Source: JABDGM01 sp963738665
GTDB taxonomy: Bacteria > Planctomycetota > Planctomycetia > Pirellulales > Lacipirellulaceae
Direction: 5' to 3'
Assembly: GCA_963738665.1 (NCBI GenBank)
Contig: CAVTXL010000001.1
Coordinates: forward strand, 93,099 to 157,098
DNA length: 64,000 nt
Shown: positions 43,630 through 51,684 of the stretch, one piece after another
How the letters are laid out: each line of letters opens with the position of its first letter
How positions within the stretch are numbered: the stretch's first letter is position 1
Translations under genes and position numbers: made by a program
The notes under the pieces: generated by a model
Seen by the model: the letters and a program-made list of their open reading frames with translations, nothing else
What the model was told of the DNA's origin: nothing
Databases searched by the model: none

Positions 43630-46600
43630 ATGATGGCGAAGAAACTTGAAGCCGTGCAGGACATCAATAACACGGCGCCAGATACGATACGTCAACTCGT
43701 CGAAAAGTTTGCCGAACACCGCGAAACCTACGTCCGCGGCGATTACAAAGAAGCCTCATTGCGTAACGATTTTCTCAATCCGTTTTTCGCCGCCTTAGGT
43801 TGGGACGTAGACAACGAGCAGGGCAAGCACGAAGCGTATCGAGATGTCATTCTCGAACATTCGATGCAAGTAGAGGCGCTCGGTACGGGCCCCCGACTAT
43901 TGCTTCCGCATTGGAGGAACACCGAAGTTCTTCGTGGAGGCAAAAAAGCCATCGATTGACATCACGTCGGATGTAGGCCCCGCCTTTCAACTACGCCGCT
44001 ACGCGTGGACTGCCAAGCTTTCATTGTCCATTCTCACCGACTTCGAGGAATTCGCCGTCTACGATTGCCGCGTTAAGCCCGACGTGGACGACAAGGCCGC
44101 TACGGCCCGCGTCATGCTGCTCAAATACACCGAGTATGTCGAGCGGTGGAGCGAGATCGCTTCGGTTTTCTCGCCAACGGCAATTGAGAAAGGTTCCTTC
44201 GACCAATACGCCGAGTCGAACAAAAAGAAACGCGGCACCGCCCCGGTCGATGAAGAGTTCCTCGAAGAGATCGAATCCTGGCGCGAGCTGTTGGCGAAAA
44301 ACATCTGCCTTCGCAATCCAGAGATCGACGACCGCCAGCTCAACACGGCCGTCCAGCTCATCATCGACCGCATCATCTTCCTGCGCATGTGCGAAGGCCG
44401 CCGCATCGAGGAAGAAGGCCGGCTGCAGGCGCTTCTGAACGGCGACGACCGTCTACCGCCGCCTGGTTGAGCTGTTCCATCGGGCCGACGACAAATACAA
44501 CTCCGGCCTGTTCCACTTCCAGCCCGAGAAAGGCCGCGAGCGACCCCGACACGCTGACCACCGACCTGGCGATCGACGACAAAGTCCTCAAGCAGATTGT
44601 GCAGGCGGCTCTACTATCCCGATGCCCCTACGAATTCTCCGGCCATGCCGGCCGACATCCTGGGCCAGGTCTACGAGCAGTTCCTGGGCAAGGTCATCCG
44701 CCTCACGCCCGGCCACACGGCCAAGATCGAGGAAAAACCCGAAGTCCGCAAAGCCGGCGGCGTCTACTACACGCCCACGTACATCGTCGATTACATCGTC
44801 GAGAACACGGTCGGCAAGCTGCGTCGAAGGCAAGTCGCCGCAGGAAGTCGGCGGCCTCACCGCCACGTTCAAGGAATCAAAAGCGGGAAAACCGCTCTCC
44901 GTGCTCGACCCGGCCTGCGGCAGCGGCTCGTTCCTGATCGTCGCCTACCAGTACCTGCTCGACTGGTACCTCAAGCAGTACACCGACCGAAGCGACCGCC
45001 AAGCACGCCCGCGGCGCAAGATCCCGAATCTACCAATCCGCCACCGGCGACTGGCGCCTGACGACGAGCCGAGCGCAAGCGAATCCTGCTCGCCCACATC
45101 TACGGCGTGGACATCGACTACCAGGCCGTCGAAGTCACCAAGCTCTCGCTGCTCCTCAAGGTGCTCGAAGGCGAAACTAAGGAATCGGTGCAGCGGATGC
45201 TGCTGCAAAAAGAGCGGGCGCTTCCCGACCTGGCTAATAATATCCGCTGCGGAAATTCTCTTATCGGCCGTGACTTCTACAACGGGCAACGAGCGCAGTT
45301 TACTTGAAGAAAGCGAACAACATCGAATCAATGTCTTCGATTGGGGCGGACAAGATGGCTTCCCAGTGATCATGCAAAGCGGAGGTTTTGATGCCGTCAT
45401 CGGCAACCCGCCCTATATCCGCATGGAAACGTTCAAAGAACTCAAAAGCTATCTCCGTTCCCACTACAAGGTTCACGAAGAACGGACTGATCTTTACGCC
45501 TATTTCATTGAACGCGAGCATCAATTGCTCCGCGAAGGTGGAATGTTCGGAATGATTGTCTCGAACAAGTTTCTCCGAGCCAACTATCGGCGCAAGGTTC
45601 GCGCGCTCATTAGCGACGTAGCACATCCCATTCGTATCATTGATTTGGCCGGACTTCCCGTATTTCGCGGGGCAACAGTCCGTACGATCGTCTTAATTAC
45701 GCAGCGTGGGACCAGCAGAGCGCGAACAAAGTATTCTCCGCCTCCCGACCGCGAGGATTTTCGAGCAGTCCAAGTCGCGGACGGTAACTCTTGCGGAAAG
45801 CACTGATCTAATTGCCTATGCGATACCCGCCAACGCTGTCAAAGGAGACGTTTGGAACTTAATGCAACCAAATGTTGCAGCCCTCATGCAAAAGCTGGAA
45901 CAAGGCGCGACGACGCTACAAGAGTTTACTGACGGGCGGATCTGCATGGGTATCAAGTCGGGTTTAATCGATGCATTTGTATTGAGCAAAGCAGAGATGC
46001 ATCGCATCGTGAAAAAAAATCCTGCGCGAAAAGCATTATTCACCCATTTATCCAGGGACGTTGCATCGAGCGGTACAATCTTGCTCCCGCTGATGAGTAT
46101 CTTATCTACACGCCGCACGGCATCGACATGAAGCCTTACCCAGCCGTCCTGCGCATTTGAGTGAATTTCGCAAGGACTTGGAACAACGCGCAACCGAACA
46201 GGAGTGGTATGAGCTGCAGCAGCCGCAGTACGCGTATAAGGAATGGATGCAATCACCTAAGATTGTATTTCCTGATATCGCGACCTCCTGCCGATTCGCG
46301 CTCGATCGAGACGGACATTTTGGGGCGAACACTGTATATTTCATACCCACGGATGATCTGCCGTTGTTGGGGCTGTTAAATAGTCGCTTGGCGGCGTTTT
46401 ATTTCCGACAGGTGTGCGCCGCATGAGAAGGTCCCGGCGAGGCGTATTTGCGTTTCTTTGGACAATACCTCGAGCCATTTCCAGTGAGGCTCCCGAAAAC
46501 CTCAAAGCAGCAAAGCCTACTTGTCCGGCTAGTAGAGGAGGTGACCGAATTGCAACAGCAAGTGGCAGCCGCCCCCGGCGGCCACTCCCGGGTAGTAAAA

Positions 46601-46703
46601 AAACGCATGCTGGACGGCGCCGAAGGACAACTCGACCGCCTCGTCTACGAACTCTACGGCCTGACGCCGGAGGAAATCAAAATCGTCGAGGAGCGCTGGA
46701 ATG
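43630..46703 (+). pseudogene. Type IIG restriction-modification enzyme, at least ten frame changes
   Basis: Joined across frames, this is a ~1000-residue fused nuclease-methyltransferase. N-terminal nuclease: LRNDFLNPFFAALGWDVDNE, then KFFVEAKKPSIDI (PD-(D/E)xK core). Helical linker: RNPEIDDRQLNTAVQLIIDR. Methyltransferase: KAGGVYYTPTYIVDYIVENT, DPACGSGSFLIVAYQYLLDW (SAM motif), FDAVIGNPPYIRMETFKELK (catalytic NPPY). C-terminal target recognition: GHFGANTVYFIPTDDLPLLG and the end DRLVYELYGLTPEEIKIVEE. Frame changes lie near 43895, 44450, 44540, 44610, 44825, 45000-45100, 45300, 45715, 46050, 46150 and 46420. It cannot encode an active enzyme as written. An AAAGG precedes the start. Confidence 0.8.
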
Positions 46704-47170
46704 ATAGACCTGGCGAATGTTGCATCCGGGTTGATCGGCGCGATCTTAGGGGGCATTGTAACGTGGTATGTCAGTCGCCGTCTCGCCTTTGTCGAACGAT
46801 GTCATACGCAGATTGAGCGCCATGTGACGAACTTCAGAACTATCGAGCCGTCTATGCGCAATACTACGTTGAATATCTATCAGAACACGCAAGGGCGGCG
46901 GGGCGGGATTGGGCAAGCGTGGATGGCAAGGGGCCAGATATGGACAAGGTAGAACTTGAGCACCGCGTTGATGTCAGTCGCGGCCGGCTTCGAGTGCACC
47001 GTGCAATTCTGAAACGCATCCTCGCCAAAAGAGCAGGCACATCGGCTAACGAAATGATTTCACTTGTGCTTCAACAATCCGCTCACACAGCGCAAGTGGA
47101 CTGTCGGGTAATCGAACAACAGTGTGACGATGCTATGGAAGCACTAATTAAAGCGCTCCCGCAAAAGTGA
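46701..47170 (+). CDS. One-helix membrane protein of unknown function (one frameshift)
   Basis: The ATG overlaps the end of the restriction-modification gene. The N-terminus is a membrane helix (MIDLANVASGLIGAILGGIV). After a frame change near 46830 the rest reads ELQNYRAVYAQYYVEYLSEH, MDKVELEHRVDVSRGRLRVH, RAILKRILAKRAGTSANEMI to a stop at 47168-47170, about 155 residues in all. A membrane helix followed by a long helical cytoplasmic part could be an effector or anchor. I recognise no family. Confidence 0.5.
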
Positions 47171-47180
47171 TCGGTTCATA

Positions 47181-47348
47181 ATGGGTACGCACACTCCCGC
47201 GCCTCGGCCGCAATCGCAAACCGCCCACGAGCGGACCGTCATCGAGCGGCAGATCGAAGCCACCGACCGCGAAATCGACAGACTCGTCTACGAGCTCTAC
47301 GGCCTCACCGACGACGAAATCAAAATCGTCGAGGAAGCAACCGCATGA
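47181..47348 (+). CDS. Mini-ORF repeating the C-terminal tail of the type IIG enzyme (copy 2)
   Basis: A complete 55-codon frame from ATG (47181) reads MGTHTPAPRPQSQTAHERTV and then ERQIEATDREIDRLVYELYG followed by LTDDEIKIVEEATA. The last 35 residues match the end of the preceding restriction-modification gene and are nearly identical, also in DNA, to 48336-48436. Its TGA overlaps the ATG of the DUF3800 gene (ATGA), so if translated it would be coupled to that gene. It may be a gene remnant or a functional small protein. Confidence 0.55.
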   Translation: MGTHTPAPRPQSQTAHERTVIERQIEATDREIDRLVYELYGLTDDEIKIVEEATA

Positions 47349-48184
47349 GCGATACATCGCAGCCGCCTGTGATTCGCCATTACTTCGTCGACGAAGCGGG
47401 CGATCCAATCCTCTTCAACCGCAAGAAGCAGAGCATCGTGGGCGTGTCAGGCTCGTCGAAGAATTTCATTCTCGGCAAGGTCGATGTTGAATATCCGACA
47501 TCCCTCGCGGACCGACTGAATTCGCTTCGCCAACAACTCCTGGCCGATCCGTATTTCCAGGGTGTGCCATCAATGCAGATAGAACAGAAGAAGACGGCGC
47601 TGGGGTTTCATGCAAAGGATGATTTACCGGAAGTCCGCCGCGAAGTTTTCAAACTGCTGGCCGACGCTCCGATTCGATTTTATGCCGTTGTCCGCGATAA
47701 ACAGGTTATCACCGACAAAGTGCTGGAGCATAATCGCAAAAAACCCAGCTATCGTTACCATCCCAATCAACTGTACGACCGCTGCGTCAGCCAATTGTTT
47801 CGTGAACGATTGCACAAGGACGATGGATACAGAATCGTATTCGCGCGGCGGGGAAGTTCCGATCGAACCGAATCGCTCCGCAATGCGCTAGAAGCAGCGC
47901 GAACGAGCTTTTATCAAAAGTGGGGGATTACGGGAACCGCGCCAATTGAAATTGTGGCAGCGCGTTGCGTCGACGTCGTTTGTTTGCAAGCGGCGGACTA
48001 TTGTTTGTGGGCGTTGCAACGCTTTTATGAGCGAAATGAGGATCGATTTCTCAATTTGATTGCGTCGAAGATCGGACTCATCCACGATGTGGATGATACT
48101 CGCAAATCGGCGCAGGTGTGTATTACACAAGAAACAATTCAATATCACTCGATTCACGCGCAAAACAATAGCCGGCAGATATAG
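47345..48184 (+). CDS. DUF3800 domain protein
   Basis: DUF3800 proteins have an RNase H-like fold and are common in mobile and defence contexts. This 279-residue protein has the N-terminal acidic motif RHYFVDEAGDPILFN, then SIVGVSGSSKNFILGKVD, VFKLLADAPIRFYAVVRDKQ, HPNQLYDRCVSQLFRERLHK, YRIVFARRGSSDRTESLRNA and VVCLQAADYCLWALQRFYER (the usual C-terminal QAADYxxWA block). The frame is intact. It is poorer in GC than its surroundings (27 of 60 bases at 47701-47760). The start overlaps the upstream mini-ORF stop. Confidence 0.85.
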   Translation: MSDTSQPPVIRHYFVDEAGDPILFNRKKQSIVGVSGSSKNFILGKVDVEYPTSLADRLNSLRQQLLADPYFQGVPSMQIEQKKTALGFHAKDDLPEVRREVFKLLADAPIRFYAVVRDKQVITDKVLEHNRKKPSYRYHPNQLYDRCVSQLFRERLHKDDGYRIVFARRGSSDRTESLRNALEAARTSFYQKWGITGTAPIEIVAARCVDVVCLQAADYCLWALQRFYERNEDRFLNLIASKIGLIHDVDDTRKSAQVCITQETIQYHSIHAQNNSRQI

Positions 48185-48249
48185 GGGCATCCGAAGACGC
48201 CCACACGGCATGGAGCCGAGTTTCGTCCACCAGCTAAGGGAACTATAGC

Positions 48250-48277
48250 AATTAGGTTACACTTGTGCAACCTAATT
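48250..48277. repeat. 28-base palindrome between DUF3800 and tail copy 3
   Basis: AATTAGGTTACACTT and GTGCAACCTAATT form a near-perfect dyad: nine paired bases, one mismatch, three more paired bases and a two-base centre. It is AT-rich in a GC-rich area. It may be a terminator for DUF3800 (no T-run), a protein-binding site or a recombination site. Confidence 0.55.
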
Positions 48278-48304
48278 CGCTTTGGCCAAATTACTTGTCC
48301 GCGA

Positions 48305-48442
48305 ATGACCGAGCTTTGGGGCGCCTCCTGCTCGCGTGAGCGGCAAATTGAAGCCACCGACCGCGAGATCGACCGGGTCGTCTACGAGCTCTACGGCCTC
48401 ACCGACGACGAAATCAAAATCGTCGAGGAAGCAACAAAGTAG
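48305..48442 (+). CDS. Mini-ORF repeating the type IIG C-terminal tail (copy 3)
   Basis: A 45-codon frame from ATG (48305) reads MTELWGASCS and then RERQIEATDREIDRVVYELY followed by GLTDDEIKIVEEATK, stop at 48440-48442. The last 34 residues are the same tail as in 47181-47348 and at the end of the restriction-modification gene. The first ten residues are unrelated to copy 2, so each tail has a different leader. It is a candidate remnant or small protein. Confidence 0.5.
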   Translation: MTELWGASCSRERQIEATDREIDRVVYELYGLTDDEIKIVEEATK

Positions 48443-48449
48443 GCAGGTA

Positions 48450-48466
48450 GTCACCCCGAAGGTGAC
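48450..48466. repeat. Short perfect hairpin after tail copy 3
   Basis: GTCACC (48450-48455) and GGTGAC (48461-48466) pair around a five-base loop. It lies between the mini-ORF stop and the DUF6883 gene; it may be a weak terminator. Confidence 0.35.
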
Positions 48467-48493
48467 CAGCCGTGGCAAAGGAACAAATAGTCG

Positions 48494-48835
48494 ATGGAAC
48501 TACCCAACATCGAGCAAGTTGTGGTGCCGCGAGTGAAAGTAGTCGACTATTTGCTCAGCCAAACGCATCGCGATGGGCAGCACAAGGCGGCGTTTTTTCG
48601 CCGGTTTGGTTTCACGCCCGATCGATGGCAAGAACTGGCGGCTGCGCTAAAACAGCACGCCGCGGGCCACGGGGTCACCCGAGAGGAACTGTCGCCGTTC
48701 GGGCGAAGATTTGTCGTTGAGGGTATAATGAATTGTCCGAATGGCCGGGAGCCGCTCGTCCGCAGCGTTTGGTTTCTCCGAACCGAGGAAACGGTCCCAC
48801 GCTTTGTAACGGCTTATCCGCTCAAGCGCTTGTAA
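48494..48835 (+). CDS. DUF6883 domain protein
   Basis: This 113-residue protein shows PNIEQVVVPRVKVVDYLLSQ, THRDGQHKAAFFRRFGFTPD and TEETVPRFVTAYPLKRL, matching DUF6883. The family is frequently found beside DUF4926 proteins, as here, and the pair has the size and layout of a toxin-antitoxin or immunity module, but no activity is established to my knowledge. It is separated from the DUF4926 gene by 15 bases. Confidence 0.78.
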   Translation: MELPNIEQVVVPRVKVVDYLLSQTHRDGQHKAAFFRRFGFTPDRWQELAAALKQHAAGHGVTREELSPFGRRFVVEGIMNCPNGREPLVRSVWFLRTEETVPRFVTAYPLKRL

Positions 48836-48850
48836 AACAAGGAAGCCAAC

Positions 48851-49075
48851 ATGAAAGAACTACAGAGCGTCGTCCTGACAACCGATCTGCCGGAGCATGG
48901 TCTCAGCGCCGGCGACATCGGCACCGTCGTTCTGGTCCACGGCGACAAGGGCTACGAAGTCGAGTTCGCAACGCTCGAAGGCGAAACCCTCGCGGTCGTT
49001 TCGCTCCGATCCGATCAATTGCGTCCCATCGAGCCACGCGAGATCGCGCATGCCAGGGCCGTCGGTTTATCGTAA
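48851..49075 (+). CDS. DUF4926 domain protein
   Basis: This 74-residue protein shows LQSVVLTTDLPEHGLSAGDI, GTVVLVHGDKGYEVEFATLE and GETLAVVSLRSDQLRPIEP, a small beta-barrel-type DUF4926 fold. AAGGA lies eight bases upstream of the ATG. It forms a two-gene unit with DUF6883. Confidence 0.82.
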   Translation: MKELQSVVLTTDLPEHGLSAGDIGTVVLVHGDKGYEVEFATLEGETLAVVSLRSDQLRPIEPREIAHARAVGLS

Positions 49076-49180
49076 ACGCTCGCCGCCAGCCCTCTCGACT
49101 TTTCCGACGATCGCGAATACGTACGCGATGCTGCATGATTCCCGTTCGCTTGTTCCTCTTCCACGAGTACGGAGATACTC

Positions 49181-49396
49181 ATGAAGATGCCGAAGCTGGA
49201 CCGCGATAACGAGCACGAGATCAACGCGAATCCACCCGATCGCTTGACGTTGTGGCCCTCTCCTTTCTATGAGGATCGCCAAAACCTCATATTGGAGCAC
49301 GACAATGGCCAGAGAATCCTCGCCGTCTACGGCATCACGCACGAGCAGTTGTCAAAATTGTACGGTGAAATTGGAGACGTTTTAGGCAAGGCATAA
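49181..49396 (+). CDS. Small unknown protein
   Basis: The 71 residues MKMPKLDRDNEHEINANPPD.. ..NLILEHDNGQRILAVYGITH end in a helix (EQLSKLYGEIGDVLGKA). No family is recognised. It is part of the small cargo genes between the restriction-modification remnants. Confidence 0.5.
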   Translation: MKMPKLDRDNEHEINANPPDRLTLWPSPFYEDRQNLILEHDNGQRILAVYGITHEQLSKLYGEIGDVLGKA

Positions 49397-49419
49397 CGAG
49401 GCGTAAGAAAGGCGCGTCG

Positions 49420-49617
49420 GTGGCCGCTCTCAAGAGCCTGCGCGACGAACACGTCCGCACGATCGAACCAGCCCGCGCCCAAGCGGCCAAAGTCTTGCAA
49501 CTGCCAGCGCCAACTAAGCGACCTGGTCAACGCAGAGCCTACGGCCTGACGCCCAACGAAGTCGCCCTGCTCTGGCAAACGCTACCGCCGCGCCTGCCGT
49601 TTGGGCCGGATAGGTGA
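49420..49617 (+). pseudogene. Tail fragment of a type IIG restriction-modification gene
   Basis: The frame ALKSLRDEHVRTIEPARAQA..KVLQL, then (after a frame change near 49505) QRQLSDLVN, then AYGLTPNEVALLWQTLPPRL with PFGPDR, is the usual C-terminal end of type IIG enzymes that start MPVEAKPLFRPDVLR. That head is found at 43384. No body of the gene lies between them except the second restriction-modification gene and cargo. It ends 132 bases before fic. Confidence 0.65.
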
Positions 49618-49660
49618 GAGGCGTGGAAGGTAACTGGCCTGAAATTCGAGGGTCGCGCCT

Positions 49661-49739
49661 GCCTTTAGTATGGAGGAGATGGTAGCCTGTATTAAAGGCA
49701 GCCTTTAATATGGCGGCAAGCCGCTCCCATATTCAAGGC
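49661..49739. promoter_or_regulatory. Two tandem 39-base inverted repeats before fic (candidate operator)
   Basis: Four copies of a 13-base half-site (consensus GCCTTTAATATGG) lie at 49661-49673 (+), 49687-49699 (-), 49701-49713 (+) and 49727-49739 (-). Each plus/minus pair is separated by exactly 13 bases and the two 39-base units by one base. The array ends ten bases before the fic ATG. Its central 21 bases (49690-49710) form a perfect palindrome. A dimeric regulator, perhaps the winged-helix end of Fic itself, could bind here; alternatively it is a dispersed repeat. Confidence 0.7.
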
Positions 49740-49749
49740 ACGGCGAACT

Positions 49750-50940
49750 ATGGCGCAGGAAAAAACGGCATCGGCAACGCCTCGGCGAGCAGGGCAATAC
49801 CTGCCGCAACCGTCCGGATACCGCGCTTTCATCCCAGCGCCATTGCCGCCCGTCCCGCCAATTGATTTGGCCGGCGAGCTACAGGTCCTCCTCTCACAGG
49901 CCGATCGTGCGCTGGGGCGGTTGGACGGTTCGATCAAGACGCTGCCCAATCCCGATTTGTTCGTCTTCATGTACGTCCGCAAGGAAGCGGTTCTTTCCAG
50001 CCAGATCGAGGGAACACAAAGCTCCCTCCAAGACGTCCTTGACGCTGAGGCCAAAATCCTCGCTGCCGATCGACCCCAGGACGCCGAGGAGGTCATCAAC
50101 TACGTGTGCGCGATGAACTACGGTATTGCGCGGCTGGATGTGTTTCCCGTCTCCGTGCGCCTGATTCGCGAAATCCATGCCAAACTCCTGGAGAATGTCC
50201 GCGGCTCCCACCTCACGCCCGGAGAACTGCGGACAAGCCAGAATTGGATTGGGCCCGGCGGCTGCACCTTGAACGAAGCGACTTTCGTACCGCCGCCGCC
50301 GGATCAGGTCGCTCAACACTTGAGCGATCTGGAACAGTTCCTCCATACCGACGCGCGCTTGCCATTGCTGGTAAAAATCGGGCTGGCACACGTGCAGTTT
50401 GAAACAATCCATCCGTTTTTGGACGGCAATGGACGCATTGGGCGGTTACTGATCTCATTCTTGCTGTGCGAACAACGTGTGTTGCTGAAGCCGGTTCTCT
50501 ACCTGTCGCACTACTTCAAACGGCATCGCCAGATGTACTACGAACGGTTGCAGGCCGTACGGGATGAAGGAGCGTGGGAGGCGTGGTTGGCGTTCTTTTT
50601 GGAGGGCGTCAAAGAGGTAAGCGAGCAGGCAACCGAAACTGCCCGGCAAATCCTCAGCTTGCGAGAAGATCACCGACGCGTCATCACCAATAGCTTGGGA
50701 CGCACAGCCGGGAATGGAAATCGCGTGCTCGATCACCTCTACGAACATCCGACCGTCGCGGTGGCCGACATCGAGAGGCTAACAGGTACGACCTATCAGG
50801 CGGCGAACGACTTGGTAGCGCGCCTTGAAGAAGAGGGGATTCTAACTGAAATTACCGGTCAGACGCGTAACCGTCGCTTTCGCTATCAAAGTTACATTGA
50901 CCTATTTAGCGACTTAACCGCCGATGCCGACAATGTTTGA
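49750..50940 (+). CDS. Fic family protein with C-terminal winged helix
   Basis: Fic enzymes transfer AMP (or another phospho-group) to protein hydroxyls. The 396-residue protein has the inhibitory-helix motif SSQIEGTQSS in the N-terminal part, the flap region and the catalytic motif HPFLDGNGRIGRLLISFLL near residue 220. The last 80 residues (VLDHLYEHPTVAVADIERLT, GTTYQAANDLVARLEEEGIL) form a winged helix. This is the common stand-alone class with built-in autoinhibition. The frame is intact. The operator-like array upstream suggests autoregulation. Confidence 0.93.
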   Translation: MAQEKTASATPRRAGQYLPQPSGYRAFIPAPLPPVPPIDLAGELQVLLSQADRALGRLDGSIKTLPNPDLFVFMYVRKEAVLSSQIEGTQSSLQDVLDAEAKILAADRPQDAEEVINYVCAMNYGIARLDVFPVSVRLIREIHAKLLENVRGSHLTPGELRTSQNWIGPGGCTLNEATFVPPPPDQVAQHLSDLEQFLHTDARLPLLVKIGLAHVQFETIHPFLDGNGRIGRLLISFLLCEQRVLLKPVLYLSHYFKRHRQMYYERLQAVRDEGAWEAWLAFFLEGVKEVSEQATETARQILSLREDHRRVITNSLGRTAGNGNRVLDHLYEHPTVAVADIERLTGTTYQAANDLVARLEEEGILTEITGQTRNRRFRYQSYIDLFSDLTADADNV

Positions 50941-51684
50941 TTGAAGCCGCGAGCACTCTGGAGCGCGTCGATCTGACGGCGCCGCCGTTGCGACGCTTTA
51001 GGGGCGGGAACTCGGAGTCACGAACTTCTCACGGTTGTCAGGCCGATTGCGGGCAAGAGCCGCGGCGAGTGGCGTATGATCGGCCCCTCTACTCTGCCAG
51101 ATTCAGTGGCCGAATTCAACCAGAATATTCCTTATCCCCACTCGTTTATTCGATCGCGAATCCTGAGATTCCTGCTTGCGCTCTGCCGCAGCCACCTGTT
51201 CTTACTCTACAGTTCTACAGTTCTCCGGCTCTGCCGCTCTCCTACTCTCGCCCTCCCCTCTTCTTCCCAGGTGGCCAAAAAGCTCTATGGTACATACGTA
51301 CACAAACTGCTATACTCACCCACACAAACGGCTCTTTGGCAACTCGAATTCCGCCACACCACTGGCCACCACCAGAGCGCTGAAACCTCCGCGCGGCGAT
51401 TTCCACCACGTGACACCCGAAACCCGACACCTTCCCCACCACAAGAGAACGCCTCACAGCACCTCAATTGTCCCACCCCCCGGGGCCTTATTCGAGCGCA
51501 ACTCGCCTCACGCGACGCCGCAACTCCCACGCCAGCCGTCACTTGCGCGAAACGACCGCGCGCCGCGCGTCCACATTTTGTCCCCGCGAAAAAAGAAAAA
51601 AATTAGTGGGGCAACATCCAAAGTGAGCGCACTACATCTTGTGGTCGCGCGTCGCCGCGGAAGACGGACAGAGGCCGCCCCTGC
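50941..51684. other. 744-base non-coding stretch, pyrimidine-rich
   Basis: The plus strand is strikingly C/T-rich from about 51170 to 51560, with remnants of the CTACTCTCG-type repeat near 51240. Long open frames exist only because of the base bias (Ser/Pro/Thr/Arg-rich, no motif). I see no gene. It separates the island from glgP. Confidence 0.5.

Noticed and set aside
49687..49713. Reading the fic-upstream palindrome as a transcription terminator of the preceding remnant
   Set aside because: The stem is AT-rich, duplicated with exact spacing and has no T-run; the geometry fits a binding array better.
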